Source of the DNA: Salinisphaera hydrothermalis C41B8
GTDB lineage: Bacteria; Pseudomonadota; Gammaproteobacteria; Nevskiales; Salinisphaeraceae
NCBI RefSeq assembly: GCF_000732535.1
Contig: NZ_APNK01000016.1
Location: forward strand, 1 to 64,000
DNA: 64,000 nt
Direction: 5' to 3'
Shown in pieces: positions 44,135-53,622 of this stretch (positions within the stretch are counted from its first letter, which is position 1; every line of letters begins with the position of its first letter). The position numbers and the translations under genes were made by a program. The notes below the pieces were generated by a model. The model saw only the letters and a program-made list of their open reading frames with translations, did not search any database and was not told the DNA's origin.

Positions 44135-45259
44135 ATGGGGCGTTATTTGAGCGCGTGCTGGCTATGTCTGGCATTGATCTGTACCGCCGGGCCGGCAATG
44201 GCGGCAGCGGACTCGGGGCCGCGGCTGGTGGTCATCGATCAGGATGGTTCGGGGCCAGGCGGCAGCAACATGCGTTCGATGCTGGCGTTGATCCAGGCGC
44301 CGGACGTGAAAGTGCTGGGTATTTCCATGGTCACGGGCAACGCCTGGATGAAGGCCGAGACCGAGCACACGCTGCGCATGCTCGAACTCATCGGACGGCG
44401 CGATATCCCGGTGTACGAAGGCGCGGTCCATCCGCTGGTTCGCAGTCGGGTTCGTACGCTAGCCGAGCAACGGTTTTATGGGCATATCGCCTGGCTGGGC
44501 GCGTGGGGCGGCGATGGCAGCGATCCGGATGCCTATCCGGCTGATCCGAATGCGCGCCAGCCGATGCCGGAAGGGCGGCCGTCGATCAGCGCGCAGCACG
44601 AGGATGCCGCGCATTTCCTGATCGATGCGGTGCATGCTCATCCTGGGCAGGTGACGGTATTCGCCGCCGGCCCGTTGACCAATCTGGCCCTGGCGCAGCG
44701 TATCGATCCGAGTTTCGCCCGTACGGCGAAGCAGCTCGTGGTGATGGGCGGCTCAATCTCGCCGGTGAGCGACGACGCCGAGTTCACCACGACGCCCAGC
44801 CATGAATTCAATGTCTGGTTCGATCCGGAAGCCGCGCATATCGTGTTCACGGCCGATTGGCGAAAAATCATCGATACGCCGGTCGATATCTCGTTGCAGA
44901 GCTGGTATTCGGACCGGATGCAGTCGGCGATCGCCAAGTCGCACAGCCCGGCGGCGCAGTATCTGGCCGCGTACGACAACGAGCGCTATTACATGTGGGA
45001 CGAGATTGCCGCGCTCGCCTGGCTGCATCCGGATCTGGTCAAGAAAACACGGACGTTATATCTGGATGCGGATCTGAGCCACGGGCCGAGTTACGGCAAT
45101 ACCCTCGCCTGGACGAAACAGAGCAAGCCCGAGACCGCCGGGCCGGCCGTGATCGTCCAGATGAAGCTCGATCGACAGGCTTTCGATCGGGCATTCATCG
45201 ACCTCATGCGGGCACCGACGCCGAACGCCAGCCGGCCGGCCATCGAGCGCAGTGACTGA
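44135..45259 (+). CDS. exported nucleoside hydrolase-like protein
   Basis: About 374 residues. An N-terminal signal peptide ends near AMAAADSG. The body has the inosine-uridine nucleoside hydrolase fold: IDQDGSG start, then SMVTGNAW, VYEGAVHPL, FAAGPLTNLALA, VVMGGS, and EFNVWFDPEAAHIV. The usual calcium-binding DxDxxxDD loop is altered: the first two Asp remain but the following Asp-Asp pair is replaced by SN in GPGGSNM. Related variants exist among exported members. It may hydrolyse nucleosides in the periplasm. AGGGAG lies 7 bases before the ATG at 44135. Confidence 0.82.
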   Translation: MGRYLSACWLCLALICTAGPAMAAADSGPRLVVIDQDGSGPGGSNMRSMLALIQAPDVKVLGISMVTGNAWMKAETEHTLRMLELIGRRDIPVYEGAVHPLVRSRVRTLAEQRFYGHIAWLGAWGGDGSDPDAYPADPNARQPMPEGRPSISAQHEDAAHFLIDAVHAHPGQVTVFAAGPLTNLALAQRIDPSFARTAKQLVVMGGSISPVSDDAEFTTTPSHEFNVWFDPEAAHIVFTADWRKIIDTPVDISLQSWYSDRMQSAIAKSHSPAAQYLAAYDNERYYMWDEIAALAWLHPDLVKKTRTLYLDADLSHGPSYGNTLAWTKQSKPETAGPAVIVQMKLDRQAFDRAFIDLMRAPTPNASRPAIERSD

Positions 45260-45371
45260 GCGCGAAGGGCCGCCCTGATACTCGTATAAATGCCTATGGT
45301 CGTAACCACGGCACTGTTCTATGTTCTGACGATGGCATGCCCGACGTGCCGGTCGGAAGCGAGGAGCAGGC

Positions 45372-46553
45372 TTGAGCGAGCGAGGGAGCGACGACCGCGA
45401 TAGCACGGCGGAAACGACGACGAGCCGATCGGCGCAACGTCTGGCCTGTGGGGCTCGGATTGCGTTGATCGGCTTGTTCGTATTCGCCTGTATCGGCGTG
45501 CTGAGCATCGCCAAGGATTTCCTCGTGCCCGTGGTGCTCGCGTTCCTGCTGGCCATGGTGTTCGGCCCGGTCCGGCGGGTATTCGATCGTCGTGGCATCC
45601 CCACCGTCGTATCGTCGTTCGGGATTGTGGCGGTGTTGCTGATGCTGTTTCTCGGGTTGGTGTCGGCGCTGACCGTACCGGCGTCGGACTGGATCGATAA
45701 CGCGCCGCGTATCGAACGCCAGATCCAGCAACGCGTGGCCGAGCTGTCGCGCTCGATGAACGGGTTGATGGAAATCAACGCCAAAATCGAGAAGTTGACG
45801 AAACCGACGGACGATCACCACGTCGAGAAGGTCGAGGTCAAGCAGCGTGGTATGGCGGCGACCGCGATCATGCTGGCGCCGGCGATTCTCGGACAGTTCG
45901 TATTTACGCTCGTGCTGCTGCTGTTCCTGTTGGCCTCGGGCGACATGTTCTACGAAAAAATCGTGCATGTATTGCCCACGTTCCGGGACAAGCGGCGCGC
46001 AGTGGAGATCGCGTTCAATATCGAGCGCAAGCTCTCGCGCTACCTGCTCACGATCACGCTGATCAATCTGGGCGTCGGGATCGTGCTCGGCAGCGCCATG
46101 GCGCTGTTCGGCCTGCCCAACGCGTTGCTGATCGGGCTGATCGCGTTTCTGCTGAATTTCATTCCGTATTTGGGCGCGGCTGCCGGCATCGTATTGGTAA
46201 CGATCGTCGCCGCGCTCAGTTTCCACTGGATCGGTTGGGCGCCGATCGCTGGCGGCATCTATCTGGGCATCAGCATCATCGAAGGCCAGTTCGTCACGCC
46301 GTATCTGGTCGGGCGCAACTTGCGGCTCAATACGGTGGTCGTGTTCATCAGCGTCTCGTTCTGGGCCTGGCTGTGGTCCGTGGTCGGCATGGTCGTGGCC
46401 GTGCCGTTGCTGGTGGCCGTACGCACGCTGAGCGAGCACATCGACGTGCTACACAACCTGGGCGATTTTCTCTCCGAGCGGCACGCCGAACGCGAGGAGT
46501 CGTCAAATGGCAACGGCAACGGGGGCGAGCGGCTCCCACCGAAATCTGATTAG
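45372..46553 (+). CDS. AI-2E family transporter (PerM/TqsA-like)
   Basis: A 393-residue inner-membrane protein with about eight helices. The C-terminal half has NFIPYLGAAAGIV, GGIYLGISIIEGQFVTPYLVG (in pieces) and NLRLNTVVVF, diagnostic of the AI-2E/PerM family. A charged loop between helices 3 and 4 includes DDHHVEKVEV. Substrate is unknown; autoinducer export or a Na+/H+ antiport role have been described in the family. The likely start is TTG 45372, with GAGGAG about 5 bases upstream. Its stop overlaps that of the convergent gene by 4 bp. Confidence 0.87.
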   Translation: MSERGSDDRDSTAETTTSRSAQRLACGARIALIGLFVFACIGVLSIAKDFLVPVVLAFLLAMVFGPVRRVFDRRGIPTVVSSFGIVAVLLMLFLGLVSALTVPASDWIDNAPRIERQIQQRVAELSRSMNGLMEINAKIEKLTKPTDDHHVEKVEVKQRGMAATAIMLAPAILGQFVFTLVLLLFLLASGDMFYEKIVHVLPTFRDKRRAVEIAFNIERKLSRYLLTITLINLGVGIVLGSAMALFGLPNALLIGLIAFLLNFIPYLGAAAGIVLVTIVAALSFHWIGWAPIAGGIYLGISIIEGQFVTPYLVGRNLRLNTVVVFISVSFWAWLWSVVGMVVAVPLLVAVRTLSEHIDVLHNLGDFLSERHAEREESSNGNGNGGERLPPKSD

Positions 46554-46888
46554 CCGCCGGCCCGGCGTTCCTCCGCGCTAAGGCTAGCCCACCAATCGGC
46601 GTACGACGAGTTCGCCGGCGACCGGCGTGTTTCGTCAGCGGCGCCGTCATCCCACCAGACCGGCCCGCGTTCGCCGAGTGCTTCCTTGGCTTTCTGGACC
46701 TGTTGCCGGGCCGCTCGGACGGAGACATCGTCCCGGGCATCGCGGATAGCGCGACGGGCCGCCATCAGGGCCGATACCCAGGCCTGGCGTTGCGCCTCGT
46801 CGAGCGACGGATCGGTGCAGCGCCAGAGGCGGTTACGGGCGACGAAATATCGGCCGTCCGGCGTGTGCGGATAGCGAGCACGGCTCAT
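46550..46888 (-). CDS. conserved small protein of unknown function
   Basis: A 112-residue soluble basic protein. PDGRYFVARNRLWRC near the N-terminus, a central LMAARRAIR helix, ARQQVQKAKEALGERGPVWWDDGA and a final YADWW are conserved features I recall from short unnamed proteobacterial proteins. No catalytic motif is evident. The start at 46888 is chosen because this homology begins there. Convergent with the AI-2E gene. Confidence 0.7.
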   Translation of the reverse strand: MSRARYPHTPDGRYFVARNRLWRCTDPSLDEAQRQAWVSALMAARRAIRDARDDVSVRAARQQVQKAKEALGERGPVWWDDGAADETRRSPANSSYADWWASLSAEERRAGG

Positions 46889-47093
46889 GGATTGGGTTTG
46901 GCGCCGAAGGTCATCGTGTTGCGTCGTGTCGTTGCGTCGGGCCGCACTGACGATACCGTATGACGCGCCGCGAGATGAGGTCGCATCGCTCGTATCTTGC
47001 GGGCGGGTTCGACAAGGCCCGCCACGCGTGTGCCATGTCTCGTTCAGATTGTTCAGCATAAGTTGTACATTCCGAAGCCGACGGAGTCACGAC

Positions 47094-47339
47094 ATGAAAC
47101 GACTGCTCTTTGCGCTGCCTCTGCTGATGGTGCTGGCGGCTTGTGTCGAGCCGTACCACGATCACGACGGCTGGCGCCACCACGACGATCGCGGCTACCG
47201 CGTCGATCACGATCGATACTACGACAGCGATCATCGGCGGGATGACGACGGCTATCGAGACGATCGCCGCGATGACGATCACTACCGCGACTATCGTCGC
47301 GACAACGACGACCGCGATCACTGGGGCGACCGCGATTGA
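47094..47339 (+). CDS. low-complexity His/Asp/Arg/Tyr-rich lipoprotein
   Basis: An 81-residue predicted lipoprotein. The signal peptide ends in the lipobox LAAC (Cys17). Almost all remaining residues are His, Asp, Arg and Tyr in short repeating groups such as HDHDG, YRDD and RRDDD. GGAG lies 8 bases before the ATG. Such compositions suggest metal or polyanion binding on the envelope, but there is no direct support. It stands alone between divergent and convergent neighbours. Confidence 0.7.
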   Translation: MKRLLFALPLLMVLAACVEPYHDHDGWRHHDDRGYRVDHDRYYDSDHRRDDDGYRDDRRDDDHYRDYRRDNDDRDHWGDRD

Positions 47340-47381
47340 GCGTGACGCGGCAGCCGCGCGCGCGGCCGGCGCTCGCGTCGA

Positions 47382-48329
47382 TCACGTCAGTTCATGTCGT
47401 CGCGGCAGGCCGTCCGAGTCGCCGGGGTACTGAATGACGCGCGCGGCGATGGCGTTGGCGCGTGCCACGGCAACGCTCGGTGCCAGACCCTCGAGCCGGG
47501 CGCTGATGAAGCCCACGGCAAAGCCGTCGCCCGCGCCGACCGTATCCACGACGTGCGCCACCGGACAACCGGCGACCCGCGTGTGGGCATCGGCCGATTG
47601 CCAGTACGCGCCTTCGGCGCCGAGTTTGACTACGACTTCGTTCGAGCCCGCTGCGAGATAGTGTTCGGCGATCGCCGCGGGATCGCGTGACCCGGTCAGG
47701 ATCTCGCCTTCGTCGATGCCGGGGAGTACCCAGTCGGCCTTGGCGGCCAGTGCGTTGATGGCCTCGCGCATGGCTTGCGTGCTGGGCCACAGGCTGGGCC
47801 GCAGATTGGGATCGAACGAGATCGTGCCGCCCGCCGCGCGCATGGCGTCCATGGCGTGATGACAAAGCGCCTGCGCCGATTCGCTGATGGCGGCCGGAAT
47901 GCCGGTGCAGTGCAGATGGCGGGCGTGGTGCATGCGTTCGGCGGGCAGATCGTCCGGCGCCAGCGCGCTGGCCGCGGAGCCGTGGCGGAAATACTCGGTT
48001 TCCGGATCGCTGCCGTCCTTGGTGCGGGACTTGATCTGCAGCCCGGTAGGGCGCGCCTGATCCACTACGACGTGCCCGCAGTCGATGCCTTCGGCCGCCA
48101 ACGAAGCCAGGATGAAGCGACCGAAGGCATCGTTACCGACACGGCTGGTCCAATCCACACGCAGGCCGAGCCGCGACAGGCCGATCGCCACGTTGCTGTC
48201 GGCCCCGGCCAGACGACGCGTGAAATGCGCGACTTGGGCCAGATCGCCCGGCGTATCGGCTGCGAACAGCGCCATGCTCTCGCCGAACGTCACCACATCC
48301 ACGCGGGTTGCATCGTTGGCCGCCGTCAT
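47382..48329 (-). CDS. kdgK: 2-keto-3-deoxygluconate kinase (PfkB family)
   Basis: A 315-residue sugar kinase. The N-terminal substrate-binding part has TFGESMALFA and LAGADSNVAIGLSRLG; the C-terminal PfkB signature DTVGAGDGFAVGF contains the catalytic base Asp. It should phosphorylate 2-keto-3-deoxygluconate to KDPG in hexuronate or pectin catabolism. Its ATG overlaps the LacI stop (ATGA), so regulator and kinase are one unit. uxuA, the preceding pathway step, is divergently transcribed nearby. The KDG assignment leans on this context. Confidence 0.85.
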   Translation of the reverse strand: MTAANDATRVDVVTFGESMALFAADTPGDLAQVAHFTRRLAGADSNVAIGLSRLGLRVDWTSRVGNDAFGRFILASLAAEGIDCGHVVVDQARPTGLQIKSRTKDGSDPETEYFRHGSAASALAPDDLPAERMHHARHLHCTGIPAAISESAQALCHHAMDAMRAAGGTISFDPNLRPSLWPSTQAMREAINALAAKADWVLPGIDEGEILTGSRDPAAIAEHYLAAGSNEVVVKLGAEGAYWQSADAHTRVAGCPVAHVVDTVGAGDGFAVGFISARLEGLAPSVAVARANAIAARVIQYPGDSDGLPRRHELT

Positions 48330-49381
48330 GCCGCGGGCGCGGTCGAACCGCGAACGTTGAGCGTGGCAGGCAGGCGATGGATCGCCGCGGGCGTGGCATC
48401 GCCGTCGATCCGCGCCAGCAGCGTATCGATCGCGCGCCGGCCGATGGCGTCGACCGGCTGCGCCAGGGTCGAAATACCCGGGCCGGCCAGGGCGCACCAC
48501 GCGAGTTCGTCGATACCGAGCACGCCAAGCCGGTCGAAGCCGCCCAGCCGCTGCAGCGCATGACACACGGCCAGCGTCACCACGCCGTTGGCGCACAGCA
48601 CGGCGGTCGGCCGCGGTTCGGCAAGCAGTTCGGTCAGCCGCTGGTCGAGTGCGGCCGAATCGGCCGCTTCGACAGCGGCTTCTTCAATAATCGCCTCGTA
48701 CACCGTGGCGTCCAGGCTGCGGCGCCGGCATTCGGCCTCGAACGCCTCGGCGCGCGCCTGGCGCGAACTGATGCCGGCCACCGGCTCGATGATCAGTTCG
48801 AGTCGTTCGAAGCCGCGCGCCACCAGATGATCGATGGCGTCGGCGACGGCAGCTTCATCGTCCAGCCCCACCATGTCGCAGTCCAGCACCTCGATCTGGC
48901 GATCGACCAGCACCATGGGGATGCCGCGCTGGCGCATCGCTTCCAGCGCTTCCGTATTGCGCCCGACCGTGTTTACGATCAGGCCGTCCACGCTGTAGCC
49001 GTCCAGCACGTCCAGATGACGCCGCTCGAGCGTTTCGTCGTTGTCGGTGTTGCAGACCATCAGCGAATAGCCGGCGTCGCCACAGGCACGCTCGGCCGCA
49101 TGGATCAGCGCGACGCTGTAGGGATTGCGGATATCGGCGACCAGCGCGCCGATGAGCCGTGTCCGGCCGCCGCGCAGGCTGGCCGCGATCCGGTCCGGCC
49201 GGAAGCCGAGCCGTTCCACCGAGCGCTCGATCCGGGCCTGCATCGCTTCGGACAGGCGATGCCGTTCCTCGCCGAAATAACGCGAGACGCTGGTCTTCGA
49301 AATGCCCGCATCGCGCGCGACATCGCGAATGGTGGGCCGGCGTGTGTTGTCCTGGGCCTGCAGCGGCCACGAATCGCTCAT
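48326..49381 (-). CDS. LacI-family transcriptional regulator
   Basis: A 351-residue repressor-like protein. The N-terminal helix-turn-helix has TIRDVARDAGISKTSVSRYF and the hinge helix RIAASLRGGRT; the rest is the periplasmic-binding-protein-like effector domain (NPYSVALIHAAE, GIDELAW). AGGAG lies about 4 bases before the ATG at 49381. It likely controls kdgK and uxuA in response to a hexuronate intermediate, as KdgR-type LacI regulators do. Confidence 0.9.
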   Translation of the reverse strand: MSDSWPLQAQDNTRRPTIRDVARDAGISKTSVSRYFGEERHRLSEAMQARIERSVERLGFRPDRIAASLRGGRTRLIGALVADIRNPYSVALIHAAERACGDAGYSLMVCNTDNDETLERRHLDVLDGYSVDGLIVNTVGRNTEALEAMRQRGIPMVLVDRQIEVLDCDMVGLDDEAAVADAIDHLVARGFERLELIIEPVAGISSRQARAEAFEAECRRRSLDATVYEAIIEEAAVEAADSAALDQRLTELLAEPRPTAVLCANGVVTLAVCHALQRLGGFDRLGVLGIDELAWCALAGPGISTLAQPVDAIGRRAIDTLLARIDGDATPAAIHRLPATLNVRGSTAPAA

Positions 49382-49461
49382 CGGACTCCTCGTTACACCA
49401 CCCGCGTTCGTCGCGGACAGGCCGCGGCAACGAACACGGGGCGCAAATGACCATCGTTCGA

Positions 49462-49479
49462 CCAAGCGGGCCCGCTTGG
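49462..49479. promoter_or_regulatory. candidate LacI-family operator
   Basis: A perfect 18-bp palindrome, CCAAGCGGGCCCGCTTGG, lies in the 195-bp region between the divergent lacI-type and uxuA genes, 98 bp before the uxuA start. Perfect symmetry at this location suggests the binding site of the adjacent regulator. Confidence 0.45.
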
Positions 49480-49576
49480 CCGATGATGACGTTTTCGTTT
49501 CGTTATAGCGCAAGTATAGACATCGCGGCCGGCGCCTGCCGATCCCGCGAAGGCCCGCGAACAAGAGGAGATCACC

Positions 49577-50752
49577 ATGGAATATACCTGGCGCTGGTTC
49601 GGTCCGCCGGACCCGATCACGCTCGCCGAGATCCGCCAGACCGGCGCGACCGGTATCGTTACGGCTCTGCACGAGATCGACAACGATACCGCCTGGCCGG
49701 CGGCGGCGATCGCCGAGCGCAAGGCGGCGATCGAGGCCGCGGGGCTGACCTGGTCGGTGGTCGAGAGCATTCCGCTCACCGAGGCGATCCGGACCGGCGC
49801 GCCGGGGCGCGATGCCGATATCGATGCCTGGGCCACCACGTTGCGCCGGCTCGGCGCCGCCGGAATCCGGACCGTGGCCTACAACTTCATGCCGGTGGCC
49901 GACTGGACGCGAACCGAGCTGGCCCGTGCGCTGCCGGGCGGCGGCACCGCGCTGGCCTTCGATTACATCGCCTGCGCGGCGTTCGATCTGTTTCTGCTCG
50001 AGCGTCCCGGCGCGGAACACGACTACGACGAAGCTGAGCGAGCCGCGGCCCGGGCCTGTTTCCAGGCCATGGACGAGTCGGCCCGCCGGCGCCTGATCGA
50101 TAACGTCACGGCCGGCCTGCCCGGCGCCGATGCCGGCTATGACCTGGCGGGTTTCCGCAACGCGATCGCGGCCTATCGCGACATCGATCACGCCCGTCTG
50201 CGCGAGAATCTGCGTTATTTTCTCGAACGCGTGGTGCCGGTCGCCGAGGCCGCCGGGGTGAAGCTGGCGCTTCATCCGGACGACCCGCCGCGACCGTTAT
50301 TCGGACTGCCGCGCATCGTCTCCAACGCGGCCGACGTGCGCTGGATTCTCGACGCCGTCGACAGCCCGGCCCACGGGCTGACGTTCTGTACCGGCTCGTA
50401 CGGGGCGGCGGCCGACAATGATCTGGTGGCGATGGCGCGCGAGTTCGCCTCGCGTATCCATTTCGCGCATCTGCGCTCGGTCGCCCGCGATCTGGTCGAT
50501 CCGCGTTCCTTCGCCGAGGCCGAACACCTGGGCGGTGACGGCGATATCCCCGGTGTCATGGCCGTGCTGCTGGCCGAGGAGGATCGACGCATCGCCGCCG
50601 GCGGCCGGGCATTGCCGGTGCGGGCCGACCATGGCCATCATCTGTTGGGTGATGGCGCGCGCGATACGCGCCCCGGCTATCCGCTCTATGGCCGGCTACG
50701 CGGGCTGGCCGAGCTGCGCGGGTTGGAAGCCGGGCTGCGCTACGCCCGCTGA
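49577..50752 (+). CDS. uxuA: mannonate dehydratase
   Basis: A 391-residue enzyme dehydrating D-mannonate to 2-keto-3-deoxygluconate in glucuronate catabolism. Motifs: TWRWFGPPDPITL, ATGIVTALHEI, VAYNFMPV, LHPDDPPRPLFGLPRI, FCTGSYGA, HFAHLRSV and ADHGHHLLGD. GAGGAG lies 7 bases before the ATG. Its product is the substrate of KdgK encoded divergently. The last 13 bp overlap the end of the convergent MFS gene. Confidence 0.95.
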   Translation: MEYTWRWFGPPDPITLAEIRQTGATGIVTALHEIDNDTAWPAAAIAERKAAIEAAGLTWSVVESIPLTEAIRTGAPGRDADIDAWATTLRRLGAAGIRTVAYNFMPVADWTRTELARALPGGGTALAFDYIACAAFDLFLLERPGAEHDYDEAERAAARACFQAMDESARRRLIDNVTAGLPGADAGYDLAGFRNAIAAYRDIDHARLRENLRYFLERVVPVAEAAGVKLALHPDDPPRPLFGLPRIVSNAADVRWILDAVDSPAHGLTFCTGSYGAAADNDLVAMAREFASRIHFAHLRSVARDLVDPRSFAEAEHLGGDGDIPGVMAVLLAEEDRRIAAGGRALPVRADHGHHLLGDGARDTRPGYPLYGRLRGLAELRGLEAGLRYAR

Positions 50753-51921
50753 GCTTCCAGACCGGTCGTGGTGGTCCAGCCGAGCGGCAGGCAGAGCAGG
50801 TTCAGGCCGATCAGGAAATAGAGCGCGCTGTCGATCGCGCCGCTGGCGTCGATCAGCGCGCCCGCGCACAGGGGCAGCACGAACGCCAGCACATAGCCGA
50901 CCGCGAACATGCCGGCGGCCACTGCGCCGGCGCGTTCCGGCGCGAGCACGATCGAGGGCAGACTGGTCAGCGCGATGAGCTGGACGGCGGAGGCGAAGCT
51001 GATCGCGATCACCCCGGCGATCAGCCACAACGAACCGCTGACAAGAACCACCGCCAGCCCGGCGACGTGGATCACCACGGTCGCGAACAGCAATCGAGGC
51101 GTGGCCAGAACACGCCGGATGGTCGCCATCAGAAACAACGACGTGAACAGTTGCACGGCGTTGAAAATACCCAACACCAGCCCGACGTGCGCGGACAGCT
51201 GTTTGCTGGCCAACACGGCATCCATATAGGCGTTGAGGCCAAAGAAGGTCGAGGCGGTCAGCCCGAGCAGCCCACCGAAACGCCACACGCGCGGATCGCG
51301 CCAGTCCGGCCCATGTGCGACCTCGTCGCGGGTGGGGCGCCGGCCATGCAAGCGCGGCAGCAGCATGAACGGCGCCAGCACCACGATCGGCAGCGACAGC
51401 GCGAACAGGGCGGCACGCCAGCCACCGCCCACCGCGGGCAGCAGCGCCGGCAGGGTAAGCCCCGCGCCGATGAATTCACCCACCATCATGCCGTTGAGAT
51501 AGACCGTGGCGCCGAGGGCGACGAAGCCCGGGCACCAGCGCGCGACCAGCGCCGGAAGTGCGGGCTGCATGATGGCGATGCCGAGCCCGGTCACCGCGGT
51601 CGCAGTGAGCAGCATTGTCGCCTCGGGCGCGGCGCCCCGAGCGGCCGAAGCCAGTCCAGTGAGCACGACCGCCATCATCAGCGTATTGCGGGCGCCGAAC
51701 CGCGCGATCAGCCAGGCCGCGGGGATGGCGCCAAGCCCGAGCGCGAGCACGGGTAGCGTGGTCAGTGCGCCGACCCCGGTCTGATTCAGGTCCAGCGCGT
51801 CGGCGATGCGCGGGCCGAGCGGGGCGGCCACCAGAATCGGCGCCCGCATCGCCATGCCGGTGAGCCAGAGCAGAACGAGGATTGCGGCGCGTGTCGGTAT
51901 GCCGGGTTGATTCGCGGGCAT
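50740..51921 (-). CDS. MFS transporter
   Basis: A 393-residue protein with about twelve helices. RAPILVAAPLGPRI in helix 1 and FGARNTLMMA in the loop after helix 2 resemble the CynX/NimT and NarK-like MFS groups. The substrate is unknown; the position beside uxuA-kdgK makes a sugar acid possible, but the convergent orientation is weak support. Convergent with uxuA (13-bp overlap). Confidence 0.82.
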   Translation of the reverse strand: MPANQPGIPTRAAILVLLWLTGMAMRAPILVAAPLGPRIADALDLNQTGVGALTTLPVLALGLGAIPAAWLIARFGARNTLMMAVVLTGLASAARGAAPEATMLLTATAVTGLGIAIMQPALPALVARWCPGFVALGATVYLNGMMVGEFIGAGLTLPALLPAVGGGWRAALFALSLPIVVLAPFMLLPRLHGRRPTRDEVAHGPDWRDPRVWRFGGLLGLTASTFFGLNAYMDAVLASKQLSAHVGLVLGIFNAVQLFTSLFLMATIRRVLATPRLLFATVVIHVAGLAVVLVSGSLWLIAGVIAISFASAVQLIALTSLPSIVLAPERAGAVAAGMFAVGYVLAFVLPLCAGALIDASGAIDSALYFLIGLNLLCLPLGWTTTTGLEAQRA

Positions 51922-52128
51922 CGCCAGCCGGAAGCGGAGAATGGCCGGGCCAGTCTAACGAGTCCGCTCCCGAGGGGGTGCCCCGGGTGTAGTCGCCGCG
52001 ATCGAGCGCGCAGAGCTGCGCGGGATTGCGCGGCTCGGGACCGTTTTCACGGGCAGGAGCGATGATCTGACGCGGCTCGTGGCGACAGGGTCTGCCGCTT
52101 TTCAAATGGTTGTGCTAGCGTCCCCGCC

Positions 52129-53550
52129 ATGCATCGCAAAACCAAGATACTCGCTACCCTCGGCCCGGCCAGCGACAGTCCGGAAACTTTGAAGCGGTTG
52201 ATCGAAGCCGGCGTCAATGCCGTGCGCATCAACTTCTCGCACGGCGCTGCCGAAGAGCATCGTCGACGCGTGAATACCGTGCGCGACGTGGCCAAGGAGC
52301 TGGGCAAGCCTGTCGCCGTGCTGGGTGACTTGCAGGGCCCCAAGATCCGCATCGAATCCTTCGCCGACGGTTCGGTGGAGCTCGAGGACGGCCAGACCTT
52401 CACGCTCGATACCGAGATGGACGCCGACGCCGGCACCAAGGACGCGGTCGCCATCTACTTCAAGCCGCTGCTGGCGGACGTGAAGAAAGGCAGCCAGCTG
52501 ATGGTCAACGACGGCGCCATCGCGCTGACCGTGACCTCGGTCGAGGGCCCGCGCATCGTCACCCGCGTGGATGTGGGCGGTACGCTGTCGGGTCGCAAGG
52601 GCGTGAACCTGCGCGGCGGCGGCCTGTCGGCCGGCGGTCTCACCGATAAGGACATGAAGGACATCAAGCTCGCCGCCGAGCTGGAAGTGGACTTCCTGGC
52701 CGTGTCGTTCGTGCGCGGCGCCTCCGATATGCATCAGGCTCGGCGCCTGATGACCGAAGCCGGCGGCAACGCCCGTCTCTGCGCCAAGATCGAACGTGCC
52801 GAGGCGCTCGACGCGCTGGAAGAAATCATCGGCGCGTCGGACGTGGTGATGGTCGCGCGCGGCGACCTGGGCGTGGAAATCGGCGATCCCGAGCTGCCCG
52901 GCGTACAGAAACGCATTATCGCCCAGTCCCGCGAGATGAATCGTCTGGTAATCACCGCGACCCAGATGATGGAGTCGATGATCGAAAACCCGACGCCGAC
53001 GCGCGCCGAGGTACTGGACGTGGCCAACGCCACGCTGGACGGCACCGACGCCGTCATGCTCTCGGCCGAATCGGCGGTAGGCAAGTACCCGGTGCAGACG
53101 GTCGAGGCCATGAGCCGTATCTGTCTCGGCGCCGAGCGCGAGGCCGTCGCCGATCGTTCGCCCGCCGGTCTGGCCGCGCATTTCCGGCGTACCGACGAGG
53201 CCATTGCCATGGCCACGGTCTATACCGCCAGCCATATGCATGCCGATGCCATCATCTCGCTGACCGAGTCCGGCACCACGGCGATGCTCATGTCGCGTCA
53301 GGGCGCGCCGGTGCCGATTTTCGCGCTCACGCACTACCCGCGCACCGAGCAGTACCTGGCGCTGTGCCGCAACGTCTATCCGGTGGCCTTCAAGCCGAGC
53401 GAGCTGGATAGCATGGTGCCGAGCACTGAAGCCATGGCCTGCTTGAAGGAGCGTGGCGATGTGGTCGCCGGTCATCGCGTGCTGATCACCAAGGGTGATT
53501 TCACCGGCCCCGGCGGCACCAACACGATGAAGATTCTCACCGTCGAATAA
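52129..53550 (+). CDS. pyk: pyruvate kinase
   Basis: A 473-residue glycolytic enzyme making pyruvate and ATP from phosphoenolpyruvate and ADP. Motifs: KTKILATLGPAS, AVRINFSHG, GDLQGPKIR, GVNLRGGG, AKIERAEALD, VARGDLGVEIG, ITATQMMESMI and DGTDAVMLSAESAVG. Length and the ATLGPAS start fit the PykA-type short form. A rho-independent terminator follows 25 bp after the stop. Confidence 0.96.
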   Translation: MHRKTKILATLGPASDSPETLKRLIEAGVNAVRINFSHGAAEEHRRRVNTVRDVAKELGKPVAVLGDLQGPKIRIESFADGSVELEDGQTFTLDTEMDADAGTKDAVAIYFKPLLADVKKGSQLMVNDGAIALTVTSVEGPRIVTRVDVGGTLSGRKGVNLRGGGLSAGGLTDKDMKDIKLAAELEVDFLAVSFVRGASDMHQARRLMTEAGGNARLCAKIERAEALDALEEIIGASDVVMVARGDLGVEIGDPELPGVQKRIIAQSREMNRLVITATQMMESMIENPTPTRAEVLDVANATLDGTDAVMLSAESAVGKYPVQTVEAMSRICLGAEREAVADRSPAGLAAHFRRTDEAIAMATVYTASHMHADAIISLTESGTTAMLMSRQGAPVPIFALTHYPRTEQYLALCRNVYPVAFKPSELDSMVPSTEAMACLKERGDVVAGHRVLITKGDFTGPGGTNTMKILTVE

Positions 53551-53575
53551 TCGACGGTCCGGGATGCAGGATACG

Positions 53576-53612
53576 GCCGGCGTATCGCGAGTCGCGGTGC
53601 GCCGGCTTTTTT
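53576..53612 (+). terminator. rho-independent terminator after pyk
   Basis: GCCGGCG pairs with CGCCGGC (7 bp, 17-nt loop that can itself pair partly), followed by six T. It ends only 10 bp before the start codon of the patatin-like gene, so read-through or a promoter inside this hairpin must serve that gene. Confidence 0.75.
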
Positions 53613-53622
53613 GTTTCATGCC

